DNA from: Pseudomonadota bacterium
GTDB taxonomy: Bacteria > Desulfobacterota > WTBG01 > JAGOGO01
Reading direction: 5' to 3'
NCBI GenBank assembly: GCA_021160085.1
Contig: JAGHDE010000095.1
Coordinates: forward strand, 1 to 13,619
DNA: 13,619 bases
Positions 1 to 7,400 of the stretch are shown here, one piece after another (position 1 is the first letter of the stretch; the number at the start of each line of letters is the position of its first letter). A program made the translations under genes and the position numbers. The notes beneath the pieces are model-generated. The model did not search any database, was not told the origin of the DNA, and saw nothing but the letters and a program-made list of their open reading frames with translations.

Positions 1-271
1 CCTTAAAAGTCAGAATAAGAGCCCACTCTTTCTCAGTCAATCTTGACTGACCGAGGTTGAACTCTTCCACAAAATAATAGGACCCTTTCTCTGCATCCTT
101 GTAAATGGGGAAGCCTACCTCATTTATTAGCTTCAGATCTCTCTGAACACTGCGAACAGAAATTTTGAATTTTTCAGATAGATTCGTTGGGGAAACATTT
201 TTTCTGGCATTTAACATATTCAATACGGAAAGGAGCCGGAAAATCCTCTTATCATAGTTTTTTACAGCCAT
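1..271 (-). CDS. HTH (probable WYL-type) transcriptional regulator, N-terminal part only
   Basis: Reading leftward from the ATG at 271, the frame stays open for 90 codons to the window edge, so only the N-terminus is present. The product starts MAVKNYDKRIFRLLSVLNML. It continues with a helix-turn-helix of the DeoR/HTH_11 kind (about residues 10-55, with a typical recognition stretch SVRSVQRDLKLINEVGFPI) and then a short beta wing (KGSYYF). This arrangement is usual for YafY-like regulators, whose C-terminal WYL domain senses a ligand, often a nucleic acid or nucleotide. The WYL part would lie off the window, so that assignment is inference. An AAGG about 9 bases upstream can act as ribosome binding site. 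A strong promoter and a dyad lie just upstream, suggesting self-regulation. The target genes cannot be named from what is visible. Confidence 0.8.
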   Translation of the reverse strand, partial: MAVKNYDKRIFRLLSVLNMLNARKNVSPTNLSEKFKISVRSVQRDLKLINEVGFPIYKDAEKGSYYFVEEFNLGQSRLTEKEWALILTFK

Positions 272-313
272 AGAAATAAGCCTTTTTAAATAAGTTGAGG
301 TGGTATTTAAAAA

Positions 314-342
314 ATTCTAAAACTCCCAAAAGAATTTGTCAA
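314..342 (-). promoter_or_regulatory. Predicted sigma-70 promoter of the HTH regulator
   Basis: On the minus strand there is a perfect -35 TTGACA (complement of 337-342), a 17-base spacer and a -10 TAGAAT (complement of 314-319, five of six consensus bases). Transcription would start near 307, about 36 bases before the regulator ATG. Spacing and match are as good as any in the window. Confidence 0.6.
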
Positions 343-347
343 GCGAA

Positions 348-376
348 ACGACACAATGCTGTCGCAATAGTATGAT
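348..376 (+). promoter_or_regulatory. Dyad operator candidate overlapping a rightward promoter
   Basis: CGACA (349-353) and TGTCG (360-364) form a perfect 5+5 inverted repeat with a six-base centre. The left half-site overlaps a possible rightward -35 (ACGACA, 348-353), which is 17 bases from a -10-like TATGAT (371-376). The dyad also lies immediately upstream of the leftward promoter of the regulator gene. A protein bound here could control both directions, most simply the regulator itself. The sequence symmetry is observed; the binding is inferred. Confidence 0.4.
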
Positions 377-437
377 TAACTGAATTTCAAACAATCATGA
401 AATCTAATGAAGTAAAACATAAAACAACAATATTTCC

Positions 438-800
438 ATGAAACAAGATTCTAAAATAGATCGTCGTCGATTCTTAGGGATAACATCACGCGTAAGTGCT
501 ACCGCCTGTTTACCTACCTTCTTTCGTGATACTGCTAATGACCATCGGGACAAAAGCAACGAATATATAGAAGCTATTATTAAAATCATTGATGAATTGG
601 AGGGATGGGAATATGGCGATTCTCCGGAGAAAGAGGAAATTGAAAACATAATCTATGCATTTAATCAAATCAGACCGAGGAACCATCAAGAGCTAACTTT
701 TGTGGGTCCTCTGGAGAATCTGTGGGTCCAAAGTCCCATTTTTCCATTTAACCATGTAATATCGCACAATAAAACATCAAAATATCGCTGTCTTTTTTAG
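438..800 (+). CDS. Small hypothetical protein with twin-arginine (Tat) signal
   Basis: This is a 120-residue product of unknown function. Residues 7-14 read IDRRRFLG, a good twin-arginine motif. A moderately hydrophobic stretch (ITSRVSATACLPTFF) follows, so export of a folded protein through the Tat pathway is likely. No clear signal-peptidase site is evident. The middle part (residues 46-100) has a GW-YG-SP pattern followed by an amphipathic helix, loosely like small uncharacterised GWDGYGAPP-type proteins; that resemblance is weak. The last 25 residues look unstructured, so the gene may be a truncated remnant. No Shine-Dalgarno precedes the ATG. A 14-codon frame from the ATG at 397 ends in an ATGA overlap with this start and could couple translation. 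It is divergent from the HTH regulator across a shared dyad. Confidence 0.45.
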   Translation: MKQDSKIDRRRFLGITSRVSATACLPTFFRDTANDHRDKSNEYIEAIIKIIDELEGWEYGDSPEKEEIENIIYAFNQIRPRNHQELTFVGPLENLWVQSPIFPFNHVISHNKTSKYRCLF

Positions 801-930
801 TAACAATATCTGTTGTTTTTGTAAAATTTAAATTCCTTCAATTTTCGGCATAATTTTCAATTTTACATTGGAATACTGTTATTTGGCAGCCAAAAAAACG
901 CGCTGTATCATTATGAAAATGCCTGTTTAA

Positions 931-1044
931 TTTATCAGTAGAAAATTACCTTTATATTGTAGGGTCTTACAACACAGAGGTAAAAGACATTCTTTTGATC
1001 CTAATGATGATAATGTCTGGAATTTGCCGGTTAAAGTGTATTGA
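931..1044 (+). pseudogene. Possible C-terminal gene fragment
   Basis: An open stretch of 37 codons, bounded upstream by TAA (928-930) and ended by TGA (1042-1044), has no start codon of its own. Its translation has gene-like composition, with the segment HRGKRHSFDPNDDNVWNLP, unlike the surrounding AT-rich noise. It may be the tail of a decayed gene. I do not recognise the family. The rest of 801-1253 holds only the heptamer-repeat element described separately. Confidence 0.2.
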
Positions 1045-1145
1045 TCAGTGATTTTTTTCAAAAGTCACGCGTTTTTACCCACAGATTCTTCGGAAGAGCC
1101 ACTTTTATGTTTCTCTAAATTTCAGAAGCTATGTGAAATTCCGAG

Positions 1146-1213
1146 AGAAATCAGGAGACAGACGTCAGAATCCAGAACAATTTTTTTATTTTGACCACTG
1201 GCTACTGATTTCT
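1146..1213. repeat. Inverted array of degenerate 7-base repeats around an oligo-T core
   Basis: On the plus strand five consecutive heptamers, AGAAATC AGGAGAC (1146-1159), AGACGTC AGAATCC (1160-1173) and AGAACAA (1174-1180), follow the pattern AGNNNNC, the last imperfectly. A T-rich core follows (1181-1192). Then come three heptamers in the opposite orientation (1193-1213) that read AGAAATC, AGTAGCC and AGTGGTC on the minus strand. AGAAATC occurs in both arms, so the ends can pair. The element sits just downstream of the stop codon of the AsmA-like gene. Its role is unknown; related heptamer tracts occur elsewhere in the window. Confidence 0.6.
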
Positions 1214-1253
1214 ATCTCTTCAAGTATTCGGTCATGATTTTTTCTGAAAGCAG

Positions 1254-4200
1254 TTACTCTTCCAGGTTAAGAATGGTTGCAGGAAGTTTAAGAATCCGCA
1301 TAAAGATTCCCTTTGCCTTTCGTCCCAAAGATTGAAAGACCACCTGGTCTACCTCAGGCTTCTCAAAAGTACCGGTCACCTTGTAATAAGTGATTATGAT
1401 TGCCCCCTCATCTCCCATAAGCACTGTTCCCAAGATGGGAATTTTCTCCACAATTTTATCCACTGTTTCTAAGGGCTGAACCGCTATTTCCATATCCAGG
1501 GTTTTGTTTTTTAGGTTGACAGCTCCTACCAGGTCCATCTTTATGGAAGGACTGTCTAAGAGGATTCCCTCAGTTTTGGCGATTCCGTTTTCAATCTGAA
1601 ACTCACCTTGAATGGTATTGTAGTACAATCCTCGGGTTAAAAGCTTGGTGTAGTAATCCTTACTGAAAATCCGGTATACATTCAAGAGTGAAAATATTTT
1701 TGACAGGATAGCTCCCCTTTTCAAAATCCCATCTTCTACGGATAAGCGGACTGTTCCCTCTAAAGTTTTAATCCGCTCGGGGAAATCTTTTCCCTCTCCG
1801 GAGATGTCAGCATTTAAGGTTAGGGTCCCGGTCAAATTCTGCTTTTCCGGGGGGAATGCCTCCAGTAATTCCTCTATTGCTATGGCTTTGATTTCACTCT
1901 TGATAGAGAACTCTTCGTTCGTGCCGGGCCAAATGGGCAACCTGATCTCTTTTCCAATCCAGGAACCTCCCCGGGCCTCAAGCTTCAAGAAAGGAATAAG
2001 GGCCACACCATTCTGATACTTAATGCTGCCCGGGCTGTTTTGCCGGAAAGTATTTAGATTGACAAAATCAAAATTCCGGCAATTCCCGTTTTCTATTTTC
2101 AGAAAGGGAAAATTCAGCACTCCCTCATGGTAATTAACAGTGGACTCCAGGTTATCGAAGAGAATGTCCTTGTAGCGCCCTTTTTTTACACTCACAGAAA
2201 TTTTATCCAGAGTATATTTGATTGACGGTTCTTTCTTTTCCAGGCTTGGAGGTTTGAAAAAATCTAAAAAATCGACAAACTCACCTTCAATATTGCCGGA
2301 TATTACCGGGTAGCGCAGGTTATCCCACCTCCCGGAAAAGGAGAGTTCGGAGGAGTCTGCTTTAAGCTCAACATCAGAGAAAGACAGTCCTTTAGAGGAA
2401 AAGCCCATTTTGCCATTAATGCCGGTGAATGGCTGAGGCAAGGCAGGGAAAGAGAGGGAAAGGTCTTTTAATGTTGCGGCCCCGTTAAAATGAAATTTTT
2501 CTTTTCGGTAGCCCTGGCAGAAAAAATCTATTTCTATTGGCACCAAACCAGTTCCCTGGACCCCTTTCCAGGGGAAGAAGGCTGAGGTCAGGTCATTTAT
2601 GACCGCAGCTTCAGATTCTACCCGCACCCTTATTTGAGATTGACGGGTGCGATAGTTTTCTATTTCACCATTACATATAACCGGTGAATTTGCCCAATAG
2701 CCATTGATATCGGAAAATGTTATCAGATAGGGAGTAAATCGAATGGTACCGTAAAAATCTTTTCCGGGTTTACGGAACGTCTTATAGTCAAAGTCGGCTT
2801 TAAGTAATTTTAAGCTTCCTCCAAAAGACAGAGAACCGGGGTCATTGATAGGGCCGGAAATGTCGAGCTTAAGAAGGGAACTGCCACTCATAGAGCTAAG
2901 TTTCATTAAACGTTTGCGAGCTGCGGGGGGAATTATATTGGAGTGGAGGAATTTGTGCAGGTCAAGAAGATCGAGTTCGCAATCAGCGGATAAATCAAGA
3001 AAGGCGAATTTAGAAAGACTGATTCTGCTTTGTTCAATTTTTGAATTACCAAACATTCCGGTAAGGTTGTTTATTACCATTTCATCGTTTTTTAAGCTGA
3101 GTTCACCACTTAAAGACTGAATCAGGGGAAAATCATCAGCGATTTTGAGTGAAAAATTACAAAAAGAGATGCTTCCGGCTACCGTTTTTGTGCTTTCCTC
3201 CTTGTGTTTAGAAGAAGAGCCGGGGAATTTTCCTGAATAGTTAAAAGAGAGTTTGGTGATTTCCCCTCCCTTAATATTGTCAGTCATTATGTTTCTTACC
3301 TTTTTAGGTAAAAATAAATGAGGTATATATGGTAATGCCGTCTGATAGTCGAAACTTTCCATTTCCCAGGCAGTCTCGAGGAAGGGGATATCGGTTTTGT
3401 CCAGCAGACATCTTCCGGTTACGGTTAATTCAGGAAGCCGGGCCTTAATATTGGTGAGGCTGATTTTGTTTTTATCCCCAACCCCTGAAAAACTTAGATG
3501 GGTTTTTTTTATCTTGATTTCTTCCTCAAAGATTTTATTGTTTTTTAAGGTCAGGTTAATAAGGTCCAATCCTACTGAAGTCTCAAAACTGTCACCTGAA
3601 AAGCCCTTAAAAGAAGCCTTTCCATTAATAATTCCTTCGACTGATCCGATTTCCTGCCATTTTTGCAAATAAGGACAAAGCTTTGAAATGGGTAGATTTT
3701 TTAATTCCAGATCAGCTTCACAACCCACTGTGGTTGATTTTTGTCTCTGTAACAAGGGGCCAAGTTCCCCCTGAAGATTTATCTGGGTGTCCTCCTCTTC
3801 ATTTTTCAAACGACAACTAATAGTGACCGGGATCATTTCGGTGGTTGAAAGTTTACCGGCTTTAAGGTCAAGGTTAACGATGTTTATAGGGCTGGGGGTT
3901 GGGGAAAGAGAATAATCCTTAAAGATAAGGTTACCGTTTCGAATTGTTAAACTTCTCAGAGAAAACCGGAAGATATTAAACCAGGGTTTGCTTTTTACTT
4001 TTTCCACCTGACATTTTTGGTGAAAATTATCTATCAGATCACTTATATTAAAGCGGTTATCTTCTTCTCGAGCAATCGTGATTTGAGGGTGGTCAAGGAT
4101 TAAAAAGGGAAGGTAAATTAATCTGTTAAACATATGGCTGAAAGATAGCCCGATTAACATCCTTTTAACGAACATAAAACCTGATTTTCCCTCATGGGTT

Positions 4201-4409
4201 TTTATATCGATTCCCTCAAGGATAACTTGGGGTAGAGGAAAAATCTGGAGGCTGGCTTTTTGGATAGAAACCGGGCGCTGAAGAAAGGTTGTCAGCTGAT
4301 TTTCCAGAAAGGTTTTTTGCTTTTCCATGTCCCAGAAATAATAAATTCCCGCGACAGCAACAGCAACAAAAAGCGCAAAAAAGGACAATAAAATTTTTTT
4401 CTTCATCAT
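1254..4409 (-). CDS. Large AsmA/YhdP-like inner-membrane-anchored envelope protein
   Basis: The 1051-residue product begins MMKKKILLSFF. Its single N-terminal membrane segment (about residues 5-24) is followed by a very long, beta-rich periplasmic region. Repeated short segments of the kind 'DLKAGKLSTTE', 'LPELTVTGRCLL' and 'LDLVGAVNLKNKTLDMEI' are typical of AsmA-like proteins. The region from about residue 885 to 1020 matches the family's C-terminal domain, including the DSPSIKMDL stretch and the closing VTGTFEKPEV. Members such as YhdP and TamB form hydrophobic grooves across the periplasm and are implicated in moving phospholipid to the outer membrane. That function is transferred by family. 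I chose the ATG at 4409 over an upstream TTG at 4415. The Shine-Dalgarno is weak. The nearest upstream same-strand gene (TatD-like) is about 390 bases away, so it probably has its own promoter. Confidence 0.85.
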   Translation of the reverse strand: MMKKKILLSFFALFVAVAVAGIYYFWDMEKQKTFLENQLTTFLQRPVSIQKASLQIFPLPQVILEGIDIKTHEGKSGFMFVKRMLIGLSFSHMFNRLIYLPFLILDHPQITIAREEDNRFNISDLIDNFHQKCQVEKVKSKPWFNIFRFSLRSLTIRNGNLIFKDYSLSPTPSPINIVNLDLKAGKLSTTEMIPVTISCRLKNEEEDTQINLQGELGPLLQRQKSTTVGCEADLELKNLPISKLCPYLQKWQEIGSVEGIINGKASFKGFSGDSFETSVGLDLINLTLKNNKIFEEEIKIKKTHLSFSGVGDKNKISLTNIKARLPELTVTGRCLLDKTDIPFLETAWEMESFDYQTALPYIPHLFLPKKVRNIMTDNIKGGEITKLSFNYSGKFPGSSSKHKEESTKTVAGSISFCNFSLKIADDFPLIQSLSGELSLKNDEMVINNLTGMFGNSKIEQSRISLSKFAFLDLSADCELDLLDLHKFLHSNIIPPAARKRLMKLSSMSGSSLLKLDISGPINDPGSLSFGGSLKLLKADFDYKTFRKPGKDFYGTIRFTPYLITFSDINGYWANSPVICNGEIENYRTRQSQIRVRVESEAAVINDLTSAFFPWKGVQGTGLVPIEIDFFCQGYRKEKFHFNGAATLKDLSLSFPALPQPFTGINGKMGFSSKGLSFSDVELKADSSELSFSGRWDNLRYPVISGNIEGEFVDFLDFFKPPSLEKKEPSIKYTLDKISVSVKKGRYKDILFDNLESTVNYHEGVLNFPFLKIENGNCRNFDFVNLNTFRQNSPGSIKYQNGVALIPFLKLEARGGSWIGKEIRLPIWPGTNEEFSIKSEIKAIAIEELLEAFPPEKQNLTGTLTLNADISGEGKDFPERIKTLEGTVRLSVEDGILKRGAILSKIFSLLNVYRIFSKDYYTKLLTRGLYYNTIQGEFQIENGIAKTEGILLDSPSIKMDLVGAVNLKNKTLDMEIAVQPLETVDKIVEKIPILGTVLMGDEGAIIITYYKVTGTFEKPEVDQVVFQSLGRKAKGIFMRILKLPATILNLEE

Positions 4410-4455
4410 TGGCAATTCTTATGTAAAATTCTGCTATATCTTTCTTCCTTTCACT

Positions 4456-4479
4456 CGAACCCTTGACCTCTTGAACCCT
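4456..4479 (+). repeat. Short heptamer-type tandem repeat
   Basis: CGAACCC, TTGACCT and TTGAACC follow one another with a period of 7 to 8 bases. The tract lies about 45 bases upstream of the AsmA-like start codon. It resembles the clearer heptamer tracts at 5639-5666 and 13154-13227 and is probably a weak member of the same intergenic repeat type. Confidence 0.35.
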
Positions 4480-4635
4480 CTATTATTAATTGTAGATAAC
4501 GCACTTATCTTGCCTTAATTAACTACAACTAATCGGGAGATGATCATAGCTTCTTTCTGTTCTATAATAGACGAACGAAGCAATTATTCAAGCTATGTTT
4601 ATTTCTACCCTTCTCATAATAGAAAGGATCAAACA

Positions 4636-4734
4636 GTGAAACCTGAAGTGCAGACAGGACAGGAAAGGGGAAACGGAATTCTTTATCTTAATTTATACGA
4701 GTTTCAGATATTCAGCAGTCATTATGCAGCTTAA
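4636..4734 (+). CDS. Possible 32-residue small protein
   Basis: A GTG start at 4636 is preceded by AAAGGA with seven bases of spacing, the best ribosome binding site in this gap. It opens a 32-codon frame beginning MKPEVQTGQERGNGILYLNL and ending in HYAA before TAA. The composition (charged N-terminus, then alternating hydrophobic residues) is protein-like, and the frame is also open upstream to an ATG at 4540. I recognise no family. It could be a real small protein, a remnant of a longer gene, or chance. The remainder of 4410-4802 shows no other gene, promoter or terminator I can support. Confidence 0.25.
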   Translation: MKPEVQTGQERGNGILYLNLYEFQIFSSHYAA

Positions 4735-4802
4735 GGTTTTTTGTTTGGGCAAAAGATTCCGCTTGGTATTGATGAAGAGATTTGAAGGAAAGTTTTTACG
4801 TT

Positions 4803-5573
4803 TTATGGGAAGAGCCCAAATAGTTTTTGGGCATTACAGGTGGTTATATCTGCTAATTCAGCGACATCTATATTTTTAACCCGAGCTACGGTTTTGGCTG
4901 TATAATAGACATAAGCCGGTTCATTTCTTTTCCCCCTAAAGGGATGAGGGGTGAGAAAAGGAGAATCAGTTTCTAAAAGAAGCCGGTTGAGGGGAAGTTC
5001 CCGGACTAAATCCTGGTAGTCTCGCGAATTTTTGAAAGTAATTGTTCCTGGGATAGAGATGTAAAAGCCTAAATCCAGACAGGACTTGGCCATGGCCAAA
5101 TCCCCTGAAAAACAGTGGATAACTCCTCCGATTGTTTCGGCCCGCTCTTCCTGGAGAATTTTTAGGGTCTCCTGGTGGGCCTCCCGGTCATGAATTATAA
5201 CCGGAAGGGAAACCTCCCGGGCAAGCTGTAATTGTTCCCGAAATCGTGGAAACTGGATTTTCCGGGGAGAGAGATTGCGATAGAAATCCAGGCCGATTTC
5301 ACCAATCGCTACAACCTTATCATGCGCGGATAATCTTTTCAGCCGGGAATACGTTTTTGTGTCTATGCTTTTTACATCATGGGGATGAATCCCTACTGAA
5401 GCGAAGATAAAATCATACTCCTCGGCGAGCATTATGGCTTTATGGCAGTCTTCAATATCGAGGCCCACTGTTATGATGTGCTTCAATCCTGCCTCACGGG
5501 CTCTCTGGATGACCATTTCCCGGTCATCGTCAAACTGGGATAGGGTCAGATGGGCGTGAGAATCAATCAGCAT
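4803..5573 (-). CDS. TatD-family metal-dependent DNase
   Basis: The 256-residue protein is of normal length for the TatD (YcfH-like) branch of the amidohydrolase superfamily. It is a TIM barrel with a two-metal site that acts as a 3'-5' exonuclease or deoxyribonuclease. All expected metal ligands are visible: H6 and H8 in DSHAHL, E92 in GEIGLD, H128 in IIHDRE, H153 in HCFSG and D203 in ETDSPFL. The C-terminal FRGKRNEPAYV segment is typical of the subfamily. The ATG at 5573 gives the conserved MLIDSHAH start; no strong Shine-Dalgarno is seen. It lies downstream of the YjbQ-type gene on the same strand, about 100 bases away, with a heptamer tract in the gap. Exact physiological substrate cannot be read from sequence. 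Confidence 0.93.
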   Translation of the reverse strand: MLIDSHAHLTLSQFDDDREMVIQRAREAGLKHIITVGLDIEDCHKAIMLAEEYDFIFASVGIHPHDVKSIDTKTYSRLKRLSAHDKVVAIGEIGLDFYRNLSPRKIQFPRFREQLQLAREVSLPVIIHDREAHQETLKILQEERAETIGGVIHCFSGDLAMAKSCLDLGFYISIPGTITFKNSRDYQDLVRELPLNRLLLETDSPFLTPHPFRGKRNEPAYVYYTAKTVARVKNIDVAELADITTCNAQKLFGLFP

Positions 5574-5638
5574 GAACTTAGCTTTGCTTCAATCACCATT
5601 GGTGGTAGATTTCCTATTCAGATTGTTTGGTTATAGAT

Positions 5639-5666
5639 TTAACTCGCAACCCGTAACCCGCAACAT
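5639..5666 (+). repeat. Tandem heptamer tract (four units)
   Basis: Four consecutive 7-base units, TTAACTC GCAACCC (5639-5652) and GTAACCC GCAACAT (5653-5666), repeat in perfect register. The tract lies between the YjbQ-type and TatD-type genes. An AT dinucleotide run follows immediately. It resembles the short tandemly repeated heptamers known from some bacterial genomes, such as the STRR sequences of cyanobacteria. No function is evident. Confidence 0.55.
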
Positions 5667-5680
5667 ATAAATATATATAA

Positions 5681-6067
5681 TTATCCCGCTGTCACTTTCA
5701 CATGAACGGTTCGATTACGGGGGCCGTCAAATTCGCAAAAAAATATTCCCTGCCAGGCTCCCAGTATTATCTTTTCGTCTTTAATAAAAACGGTTTCTGA
5801 ACAACCAACCAGGGTTGACTTGATGTGAGCATCAGCATTTCTTTCAATGTGGGTATAACGATTATCAAAAGGTATCAGTTTGTTCAGATGGGTGTTAATA
5901 TCATAAACTACACTGGGATCGGCATTCTCATTGATCGTTATTCCTGCGGTGGTATGGGGTGTGTAAACATAGCAGATGCCTTCTTTCACCCCGGAATTTT
6001 TGACAACTTTTCGCACTTCAGACGTTATATCAACGAATTCTATCCTTTTTTTTGTCTGAACCTTAAT
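5681..6067 (-). CDS. yjbQ: YjbQ-family (UPF0047) protein, probable ATT start
   Basis: The family signature is plain: YTPHTTAGITINENADP, then HIKSTLVG, then GAWQGIFFCEFDGPRNRTV near the C-terminus. YjbQ proteins are small trimeric enzymes of about 130-140 residues, annotated as secondary thiamine-phosphate synthases because some rescue a thiE defect. The true cellular role is uncertain. The first conventional start is GTG at 6016, giving only 111 residues and losing the first conserved strand. The frame upstream of it encodes a good family N-terminus (KVQTKKRIEFVDITSEV) with no ATG, GTG or TTG before the stop. An ATT at 6067, 11 bases after AAAAGG, gives 128 residues and is my preferred start. 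It lies 66 bases downstream of the phosphate transporter gene and may be in the same operon. Confidence 0.85.
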   Translation of the reverse strand: MKVQTKKRIEFVDITSEVRKVVKNSGVKEGICYVYTPHTTAGITINENADPSVVYDINTHLNKLIPFDNRYTHIERNADAHIKSTLVGCSETVFIKDEKIILGAWQGIFFCEFDGPRNRTVHVKVTAG

Positions 6068-6133
6068 CTGTTTTACGGCCTTTTCCTTTTCACATTTCCA
6101 TAATGCAAGAAGCTGTTTGTATAATAGACAAAC

Positions 6134-7390
6134 TTAATAAATAAAGGTTAAAAGCTTGAAAATTATTATGGTCATAAGAGCGGAAAGCGGGATGGTTATC
6201 AGCCAGGCCCACAAGATTTTTTTGACAATCCCAAAATCTAAAACCGCAATTCCCCGGGCAAACCCGACCCCGATAACTGCTCCCACCAGCGTATGAGTCG
6301 TGGAGATTGGAAGGCCCATTTTTGAGCAGAACAGAACGGTAGTGGCGGTTGCAAACTCAGCAGAAAATCCCCGCGAAGGCGTGATCTCAGTGATCTTTTT
6401 ACCGATGGTTTCAATAACCCGGTAGCCAAAGGTAGCTAACCCAAAGACAATGCCAACACCCCCTAACAAGAGTATCCCAATGGGAACCTCAACCTGCATT
6501 GCCACCGCGTTTGTTTTGGCAATACTAACTATGGCTGCTACCGGACCGATAGCATTGGCAACATCATTAGCCCCATGTGCGAAGGCGACACAGCAGGCAG
6601 TAATAATTTGAAGGAAGGCAAATATTTTTTCAACCCTTCGATATTCATCACTGAGATATTCATCTGCTATCCCTTCGATTATCGTTCGGGTTTGAAAAAA
6701 ATGTTTGACAGCCAAAAGGGCAAGCATTCCTAACAAGGATGAAACCAAAAGGGCATCACCTAAAGACATATCCAGGAAAAGATGACGCGGGCCTTTGTAA
6801 ATAATAGAAAGAGTGAGGACAAAAATGACGGCAAAAACAAGATAAGGAGAATAAAAAACCGCTTTCTCGTAAGGCTTGGGTTTGCTTAGGATTTTGCGGC
6901 TGATAAATTTAAAAACAAAAAAAGCCGCAATTGCCCCTATCAAGGGAGCTACCATCCAGCTTAGAGCGATAGAAAGAAGCTTGCTCCAATAGACAGCATG
7001 GACGCCTGCTTTAATTAGTCCAAACCCTGCCACTGCCCCCACAATGGAATGCGTGGTGGAGACCGGCATCCCGATAAGGGTGGATAGATTTAAAAAGATG
7101 GCAGATGATATCAAAGCGGCCAACATTCCATAAGCAAGATGTTCGGGGTTGCCTGAGAACATCAGGGGATCGACGATCCCCTTGCGGATGGTATCGGTAA
7201 CGTGGGAGCCAACCAGCACCGCCCCCAGAAATTCGCAAATACCTGCTAAAATGACGGCTTTTTTAAACGTGAGGGCTCGAGAGCCGACCGAGGTTCCCAT
7301 GGCATTGGCTACATCATTAGCTCCAATATTCCATGCAGAATAAAGTCCAAAAACCAGGGTGATAATTAAAAATGAGAGAGGTAAGGTCAT
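6134..7390 (-). CDS. pit: PiT-family inorganic phosphate transporter
   Basis: The 418-residue membrane protein belongs to the PiT family (PF01384), which imports metal-phosphate or phosphate with H+ or Na+ across the inner membrane. The internal duplication of the family is visible. GANDVANA occurs at residues 23-30 and again at 273-280. The paired motif PVSTTHSIVGAV in the first half is matched by PISTTHTLVGAV near the C-terminus. About ten hydrophobic segments fill the rest, with a more polar loop around residues 235-255 (EGIADEYLSDEYRRVEK). The length is typical of bacterial forms. The ATG at 7390 lies 10 bases after the stop of the DUF47 gene, without a clear ribosome site, so translation is probably coupled to it. 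Confidence 0.95.
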   Translation of the reverse strand: MTLPLSFLIITLVFGLYSAWNIGANDVANAMGTSVGSRALTFKKAVILAGICEFLGAVLVGSHVTDTIRKGIVDPLMFSGNPEHLAYGMLAALISSAIFLNLSTLIGMPVSTTHSIVGAVAGFGLIKAGVHAVYWSKLLSIALSWMVAPLIGAIAAFFVFKFISRKILSKPKPYEKAVFYSPYLVFAVIFVLTLSIIYKGPRHLFLDMSLGDALLVSSLLGMLALLAVKHFFQTRTIIEGIADEYLSDEYRRVEKIFAFLQIITACCVAFAHGANDVANAIGPVAAIVSIAKTNAVAMQVEVPIGILLLGGVGIVFGLATFGYRVIETIGKKITEITPSRGFSAEFATATTVLFCSKMGLPISTTHTLVGAVIGVGFARGIAVLDFGIVKKILWAWLITIPLSALMTIIIFKLLTFIY

Positions 7391-7400
7391 AGCCGCTTTT

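Noticed and set aside
1804..3672. Plus-strand frames of 70-91 codons inside the AsmA-like gene (1804-2016, 2845-3120, 3397-3672)
   Set aside because: They are antisense shadows of a gene whose own frame is clearly coding. The translations are serine/leucine-rich with no domain character.
5825..6103. Plus-strand 92-codon frame opposite the YjbQ-type gene
   Set aside because: It is fully antisense to a strongly conserved family protein, and has no ribosome site or recognisable domain.
6110..6135. Hairpin GTTTGT/ACAAAC after the pit stop codon as terminator
   Set aside because: The six-pair AT-rich stem has no T tract on the pit strand; it is too weak to call.
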